From contig JAJBVG010000079.1 in the NCBI GenBank assembly GCA_020859945.1, positions 1-64,000 on the forward strand: a stretch of DNA of 64,000 bases. Reading direction: 5' to 3'. A program made the position numbers and the translations under genes. The notes under the pieces are model-generated. The model was not told the origin of the DNA. It saw only the letters and a program-made list of their open reading frames with translations, and did not search any database. Shown here one piece after another: positions 59,600 through 64,000 of the stretch (its first letter is position 1; each line of letters starts with the position of its first letter). Source of the stretch: Clostridiales bacterium (GTDB lineage Bacteria; Bacillota; Clostridia; Oscillospirales; Oscillospiraceae).

Positions 59600-60849
59600 G
59601 CGAAAAGAAAAAGACTGCGCCTCCCAAGGCTGAGGACAAGAACAACCGCATCCCCGACGGCGTCCCCGGTGCGGACAAGCTCAACGAGCTGATCGAGCGG
59701 GGCAAAAAGAAGGGCCGACTGACGGCGGCGGAAATGATGGAGCTGGACGGGGTAGACCTGGACAGCGAGGTGCTGGATAAATTCTATGAGATCTGCGAAA
59801 ATTCCAGCATTGACCTGGTGGCCGATGAGGACATCGTGGATGTGGATGCTGCCGAACCCACCGAGGAGGAAATCAAGGACATCTCCGAGGAGGAAGTGGT
59901 GGACCCCAACACGCTGGTGGACAACTTCGGCATCGACGACCCGGTGCGGATGTACCTGAAAGAGATCGGCAAGGTGCCGCTGCTGACCCCGGAACAGGAG
60001 ACAGAGCTGGCCAAGGGCATGAGCGCCGGGTTCGAGGCCCAGGCCATTCTGGACGAGGCCGAAAAGAACGGCGAGGAGCTGCCTCCCGACGTGGTAGCGG
60101 AGCTGGAAAAGACCATCAAAAAGGGTGAGCAGTGCAAGCAGAGCCTGTCTGAGGCCAACCTGCGCCTGGTGGTCTCCATCGCCAAGCGCTACGTGGGCCG
60201 GGGGATGCTGTTCCTGGACCTGATTCAGGAGGGCAACCTGGGCCTGCTGAAAGCAGTGGAAAAGTTCGACTACACCAAGGGTTATAAGTTCTCCACCTAC
60301 GCCACCTGGTGGATTCGGCAGGCCATCACCCGGGCCATTGCGGACCAGGCCCGCACCATCCGCATCCCAGTCCATATGGTGGAGACCATCAACAAGGTCA
60401 TCCGCGTCTCCCGGCAGTTGCTCCAGGAGCTGGGCCACGACCCCACCCCGGAGGAGATCGCCGAAGAGATGAATATGCCGGTGGACAAGGTCCGGGAGAT
60501 TCTGAAAATCGCCCAGGAGCCGGTGTCGCTGGAGACCCCCATCGGCGAAGAGGAGGACTCCCATCTGGGCGACTTCATCCCCGATGAGGACGCCAGCGAA
60601 CCCTCCGAGGCCGCGTCCTTCACCCTGCTGAAAGAGCAGTTGGTGGAGGTGCTCTCCACCCTGACGCCCCGTGAGGAGATGGTGCTCAAGCTGCGATTCG
60701 GCATTGAGGACGGGCGTACCCGCACCCTGGAGGAAGTGGGCAAGCAGTTCCACGTCACCCGTGAGCGCATCCGCCAAATCGAGGCCAAGGCCCTGCGCAA
60801 GCTGCGCCACCCCAGCCGCTCCAAGAAGCTGAAAGATTTCCTGAGCTGA
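59596..60849 (+). CDS. rpoD: Primary RNA polymerase sigma factor RpoD/SigA
   Basis: This 417-residue sigma-70 has an acidic region 1 (about 1-115), region 1.2 with [11 protein letters not shown], region 2 with [20 protein letters not shown] and [14 protein letters not shown] (-10 binding), region 3 and region 4.2 with [20 protein letters not shown] (-35 binding helix-turn-helix). It recognises the TTGACA/TATAAT promoters seen throughout the window. Confidence 0.97.
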   Translation: MSEKKKTAPPKAEDKNNRIPDGVPGADKLNELIERGKKKGRLTAAEMMELDGVDLDSEVLDKFYEICENSSIDLVADEDIVDVDAAEPTEEEIKDISEEEVVDPNTLVDNFGIDDPVRMYLKEIGKVPLLTPEQETELAKGMSAGFEAQAILDEAEKNGEELPPDVVAELEKTIKKGEQCKQSLSEANLRLVVSIAKRYVGRGMLFLDLIQEGNLGLLKAVEKFDYTKGYKFSTYATWWIRQAITRAIADQARTIRIPVHMVETINKVIRVSRQLLQELGHDPTPEEIAEEMNMPVDKVREILKIAQEPVSLETPIGEEEDSHLGDFIPDEDASEPSEAASFTLLKEQLVEVLSTLTPREEMVLKLRFGIEDGRTRTLEEVGKQFHVTRERIRQIEAKALRKLRHPSRSKKLKDFLS

Positions 60850-60865
60850 GTGGAATCAGCCATTC

Positions 60866-60910
60866 CCGCCCCTTCCCGCGACCACCCGCCGGGGAGGGGC
60901 GGTTTGTTTT
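60866..60910 (+). terminator. Terminator of dnaG-rpoD
   Basis: CCGCCCCTTCCC pairs with GGGGAGGGGCGG (wobbles inside) and is followed by TTTGTTTT. Confidence 0.88.
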
Positions 60911-60921
60911 AGCAAACCCTC

Positions 60922-60950
60922 TTGCGGGCAGGGGGAGAATTGGGTATAAT
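60922..60950 (+). promoter_or_regulatory. SigA promoter of the cobalamin operon
   Basis: TTGCGG and TATAAT are 17 bp apart. Only about 35 bp separate the start from the cbiD GTG, too short for a cobalamin riboswitch. Confidence 0.8.
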
Positions 60951-60992
60951 AATGTCTGCTGTATCACCACCATGCGGGAAGAGGGCGTTGCT

Positions 60993-62144
60993 GTGCAGAA
61001 ATTGGAACACTACATACAGGTAGCCGGGCAGCGCCTGCGCTGCGGCTACACCACCGGCACCTGTGCCGCCGCCGCCGCCCGTGGCGCGGCAGAGCTGCTG
61101 CTGACCGGCGCGGCCCCCGACCTCTTGCGGGTGGAGACCCCCTCCGGCTTCACGATAGAGGTGGAGGTGGAGGAGGCCCAACTGTTGAAGGACTGCGCCC
61201 GCTGCGCCGTCCGCAAGGACGCCGGGGACGACCCGGACATCACTGACGGCGTTTTGGTCTGGGCGACGGTGGAGCGCACCGAGGCCCCCGGCGTGACCAT
61301 CGACGGGGGAGAGGGCGTTGGCCGGGTGACCCGGCCCGGGTTGGACCAGCCCCCCGGCGCGGCGGCCATCAACAGCGTTCCCCGGCGGATGATAACGGAG
61401 CAATTAGAGACAGCCCTCCGAAATGCGGCGGCTGATTGCGGTCTACGGGCGGTCATCTCCATCCCCCAGGGGCGGGCGCTGGCGGAAAAGACCTTCAACC
61501 CCCGGCTGGGTATCGAGGGTGGGCTGTCGGTGCTGGGGACCTCCGGCATCGTGCGGCCCATGAGCGAGGCGGCGTTGGTGGCCTCCATCCATGCGGAGTT
61601 GGATGTTCGCCGGGCGGAGGGGACCCTCGACCTGCTGGTTTCTCCGGGAAATTACGGGGCAGATTTTGCCCGGGAGGTTCTAAGACTGGATTTGACGCAG
61701 AGCGTCCAGTGCTCCAACTACATCGGCGAAACGTTGGACTACGCTGCCGCAAAGGGGTTCCGCTCCCTCCTGCTGGTGGGACACTTGGGCAAGCTGGTGA
61801 AGTGCGCCGCCGGGGTGATGAACACCCACTCCCGGGTGGCGGACTGCCGCATGGAGACCCTGGCGGCCCATGCCGCCCTGCGGGGCGCAGGGCAGGAGAC
61901 AGTACGCGCCATTTTGCAAGCTGTCACAACAGAAGCTGCAATTTCAGTGCTGCGAGATGCCAGTCTGCTGACTGAGACGATGGACAGCGTGGTGGACGCG
62001 CTTTCGCGCCACCTCCGCTGCCGGGCAGGGGAGACCCTGCGGGTAGAGGCGGTGCTGTTCACGAACCAACACGGTGTTTTGGGCGAGACGGAGGGCGCAG
62101 AGGAGCTGCTGGCCCTCCATAGGAAAGGGGAACAGGTACGATGA
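60993..62144 (+). CDS. cbiD: Cobalt-precorrin-5B (C1)-methyltransferase
   Basis: This protein of about 383 residues is CbiD, which methylates C1 in the anaerobic cobalamin pathway. The GYTTGTCAAAAARGAAELL motif near the N-terminus and NPRLGIEGGLSVLGTSGIVRPM (about 170-190) are family hallmarks. The GTG at 60993 has GAGGG at good spacing, while the track ATG at 60972 lies only about 15 nt from the predicted transcript start and has no site; both are in frame. It is the first gene of the operon and overlaps cbiF by 4 bp. Confidence 0.92.
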   Translation: MQKLEHYIQVAGQRLRCGYTTGTCAAAAARGAAELLLTGAAPDLLRVETPSGFTIEVEVEEAQLLKDCARCAVRKDAGDDPDITDGVLVWATVERTEAPGVTIDGGEGVGRVTRPGLDQPPGAAAINSVPRRMITEQLETALRNAAADCGLRAVISIPQGRALAEKTFNPRLGIEGGLSVLGTSGIVRPMSEAALVASIHAELDVRRAEGTLDLLVSPGNYGADFAREVLRLDLTQSVQCSNYIGETLDYAAAKGFRSLLLVGHLGKLVKCAAGVMNTHSRVADCRMETLAAHAALRGAGQETVRAILQAVTTEAAISVLRDASLLTETMDSVVDALSRHLRCRAGETLRVEAVLFTNQHGVLGETEGAEELLALHRKGEQVR

Positions 62145-62893
62145 TTCATTTCGTTGGCGCGGGGCCTGGCGCCCCCGATTTGATCACCCTCCGGGGCGCG
62201 AAACTGCTGGCGGAGGCGGACGTGATCCTCTACGCCGGTTCCCTGGTGAACCCGGCCCTTATGGAGGGGAAAAAAGCGACTTGCCAGGTCTACAATACCG
62301 CCCACATGACGCTGGAGGAGGTTCTTGCGGTCATGGAACGGACCGGGAATGACTGTGAAGTGGTTCGCCTTCACACTGGAGACCCTTCCCTCTACGGGGC
62401 CATCCGGGAGCAGATGGACGCGCTGGACCGCCTCAACATCCCCTATGACGTGACCCCCGGCGTCTCTGCCTTTTCCGGGGCGGCGGCGGCGCTCCGGGCG
62501 GAATACACCCTGCCGGAAGTTTCCCAAACGGTCATCATCACCCGCGCTGAGGGGCGAACCCCTGTCCCAGAGGGAGAAAAACTGCGGGACTTGGCCCGCC
62601 ACCAGGCGACCATGGTGCTGTTCCTCTCCGCCGGACTGCTGACAAAGGTGCAGGAAGAGCTGCTGGCGGGAGGCTACCCGCCGGACACCCCCGCCGCCAT
62701 TGTCTACAAGGCCACCTGGCCGGATGAAAAGGCGTTTTACTGTACAGTTGGCTCCCTGGCAGAAACCGCCGAGATAAACGATATCAGCCGGACGGCATTG
62801 GTCACGGTGGGCCGCTTTTTGGAGGGAGACTATGCCCGCTCCCGGCTCTACGACCCCTCTTTTAGCCACGGCTGGCGGGAGGCGCAACTGTGA
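62141..62893 (+). CDS. cbiF: Precorrin-4/cobalt-precorrin-4 C11-methyltransferase
   Basis: This 250-residue SAM-dependent tetrapyrrole methylase starts with HFVGAGPGAPDLITLRGAKLL and has VVRLHTGDPSLYGAI (about 85) and ITRAEGRTPVP (about 137), all family signatures of CbiF/CobM. It acts before CbiG and CbiD. Start and stop overlap its neighbours (ATGA; GTGA). Confidence 0.94.
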   Translation: MIHFVGAGPGAPDLITLRGAKLLAEADVILYAGSLVNPALMEGKKATCQVYNTAHMTLEEVLAVMERTGNDCEVVRLHTGDPSLYGAIREQMDALDRLNIPYDVTPGVSAFSGAAAALRAEYTLPEVSQTVIITRAEGRTPVPEGEKLRDLARHQATMVLFLSAGLLTKVQEELLAGGYPPDTPAAIVYKATWPDEKAFYCTVGSLAETAEINDISRTALVTVGRFLEGDYARSRLYDPSFSHGWREAQL

Positions 62894-63912
62894 GCCTTGT
62901 TTTGACTGCCTTCACCCAGCGGGGAACAGCGCTGGCCTGCCGTATTTCGTCTGCGCTGGGCGGGCAGGTCTGCACCCTGCCCAAGTTCCGGCGGGAAGGG
63001 ACGGAGACCTACACGTCCTTCTCCCAGTGGACGGCGGCTCATTTCGCCGCCGGGGACGACATCATTTTCGTCTCAGCGGTAGGTATCGCTGTCCGGGCCA
63101 TCGCCCCTAATTTGCAGGATAAATTCATTGACCCTGCAATTTTGGTTGTGGACGAGGCGGGGCAATTCGTTGTCCCCGTCCTCTCCGGTCATGTAGGCGG
63201 AGCCAACCGGCTGGCCCGGCAGGTGGCGCAAATCATTGGTGCCACGGCAGTCATTTCTACCGCCACCGATGTCAACGGACGCTTCGCCGTGGACGAGTGG
63301 GCGGCGGCGCAAGGCCTCCCCATCTCCGACCGGGCGGCTGCAAAGACCATTTCCGCAGCGCTGCTGGCGGGGGAACCGGTGGGGTTCACCTCGGAGTTTT
63401 CCCATGATTCGCTGCCGGAGGGCGTGACAGAGGGGACGCTCACCCCCGGTTTCGCCGTTACCTGCCGGGCAGACGATGTGTTCCCTGCCGGAACGCTGGT
63501 GCTGCACCCCAGGGCGCTGGCGGTGGGAATCGGCTGCAAGAAAAGCCTCCCGCCAGAGCGAGTGACGGAGACCGTGACGGACCTGCTCCGCCGCCAGGGA
63601 CTGGCGCTGGAGAGCGTGTTCTGCCTGGCATCCATCGACCTGAAACGGGAGGACGCGGGCATCCGCCGCCTGGCGGAGCGACTGGATGTTCCCTGTCGTT
63701 TTTACACGGCGGAAGAACTGGCGGTGGCAGCGGGAAACTTCTCCGGCTCTGACTTTGTCCGCAGTGTGATCGGGGTGGACAGCGTCTGTGACCGGGCCGC
63801 GTGTCTCGCGGCGGAGGGTGGCCCCCTCCTGGTGGAAAAAACGGCCCGGGACGGCGTCACCGTGGCGGTGGCCCAGCGTGGCTATTTTGTGCGATTCGAG
63901 GTGGAGGAATGA
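62890..63912 (+). CDS. cbiG: Cobalt-precorrin-5A hydrolase
   Basis: This 340-residue CbiG opens the lactone ring and releases acetaldehyde in the anaerobic pathway. FVSAVGIAVRAIAPNLQDKFIDPAILVVDE (about 58-87) is the N-terminal core signature, HPRALAVGIGCKK (about 204) begins the C-terminal CbiG domain and VDSVCDRAACLAAEGG is near the end. The GTG start overlaps the cbiF stop. Confidence 0.93.
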   Translation: MSLVLTAFTQRGTALACRISSALGGQVCTLPKFRREGTETYTSFSQWTAAHFAAGDDIIFVSAVGIAVRAIAPNLQDKFIDPAILVVDEAGQFVVPVLSGHVGGANRLARQVAQIIGATAVISTATDVNGRFAVDEWAAAQGLPISDRAAAKTISAALLAGEPVGFTSEFSHDSLPEGVTEGTLTPGFAVTCRADDVFPAGTLVLHPRALAVGIGCKKSLPPERVTETVTDLLRRQGLALESVFCLASIDLKREDAGIRRLAERLDVPCRFYTAEELAVAAGNFSGSDFVRSVIGVDSVCDRAACLAAEGGPLLVEKTARDGVTVAVAQRGYFVRFEVEE

Positions 63913-64000
63913 AGCTCTATATCGTGGGCCTTGGTCCCGGCGGGGGCAAGGATTTGACCCTCCGGGCTAGGGAAGCGCTGGCGGAGAGCGACCTGTTCGT
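63909..64000 (+). CDS. cbiH: Cobalt-precorrin methyltransferase, probably CbiH, cut by window end
   Basis: Only 30 codons are inside the window. They begin MKLYIVGLGPGGGKDLTLRA, the tetrapyrrole methylase SAM-binding N-terminus. CbiH (precorrin-3B C17-methyltransferase) is the usual gene after cbiG, but other members of this methylase family share this start. The ATG overlaps the cbiG stop (ATGA). Confidence 0.7.
   Translation, partial: MKLYIVGLGPGGGKDLTLRAREALAESDLF

Noticed and set aside
1-64000. tRNA or rRNA genes
   Set aside because: I read the intergenic gaps and saw no cloverleaf with a T-loop GGTTCGAATCC-type sequence or rRNA signature; a tRNAscan run would settle this.

Overview
The window looks like chromosomal DNA of a high-GC anaerobic clostridium, most like the Oscillospiraceae (Flavonifractor/Oscillibacter-like). 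The evidence is a SpoIVFB-type protease, the tig-clpP-clpX-lon-engB block, the dnaG-rpoD pair, strong AGGAGG ribosome binding sites, SigA-type promoters and the oxygen-independent (CbiD/CbiG) cobalamin route. This taxonomic call is inference from gene content only.

Layout. 0.2-5.3 kb: TctB/TctA carboxylate transporter subunits, a fucose/arabinose-isomerase-like protein and a PF14907-type nucleotidyltransferase. 5.3-11 kb (minus): a translationally coupled operon of three large serine recombinases plus one degenerate recombinase-like protein. 11.2-19.7 kb (minus): a signalling, peptide-modification and polysaccharide locus. It holds a LytTR response regulator and GHKL sensor kinase, a two-repeat LytTR operator with promoter, a pseudo-receiver protein, an unannotated 39-aa coupled microprotein, a PqqD-like protein, an HPr-kinase-like protein, an S24/S26-peptidase::ABC-exporter fusion, a membrane-anchored coiled-coil protein, a Wzz/CapA chain-length protein and a CpsD tyrosine kinase. 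It ends at a strong terminator. A dispersed palindromic repeat has inserted at four places in 5.2-12.8 kb, twice inside coding sequence.

20-24 kb (minus): two radical-SAM-related proteins, an M50 protease and its membrane partner. 23.8-29.4 kb (plus): rplS, ylqF, rnhB, yraN, an M19 dipeptidase, thrC and a metallophosphoesterase. 29.5-36.3 kb: the proteostasis block tig, clpP, clpX, lon, engB, followed by a run of palindromes. 37.3-47.7 kb (minus): purine synthesis genes purE-C-F-M-N, a DUF1796 protein, a PurO-type IMP cyclohydrolase, a stand-alone AICAR transformylase, an acetyltransferase, a dCMP-type deaminase and purD. The purE leader carries a coupled-looking uORF and an intrinsic terminator.

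47.8-55.8 kb: a glycosyltransferase, PAP2 phosphatase, D-lyxose-type isomerase, DUF1292, ruvX, serine acetyltransferase, an orphan hypB, a DUF6512 membrane protein, a GH79-like glycosidase with a palindromic operator and a PNPOx-like protein. 56.2-60.8 kb: mgtE with a long structured leader, dnaG and rpoD. 61-64 kb: the start of the anaerobic cobalamin operon cbiD-cbiF-cbiG-cbiH (the last cut by the window edge).

The part most worth following up is the 11-20 kb locus. A peptide-sensing type two-component system appears to drive an operon in which RiPP-style parts (PqqD/RRE-like, HPr-kinase-like, protease-exporter fusion, a nearby nucleotidyltransferase) sit with polysaccharide chain-length control and a previously uncalled 39-aa peptide.
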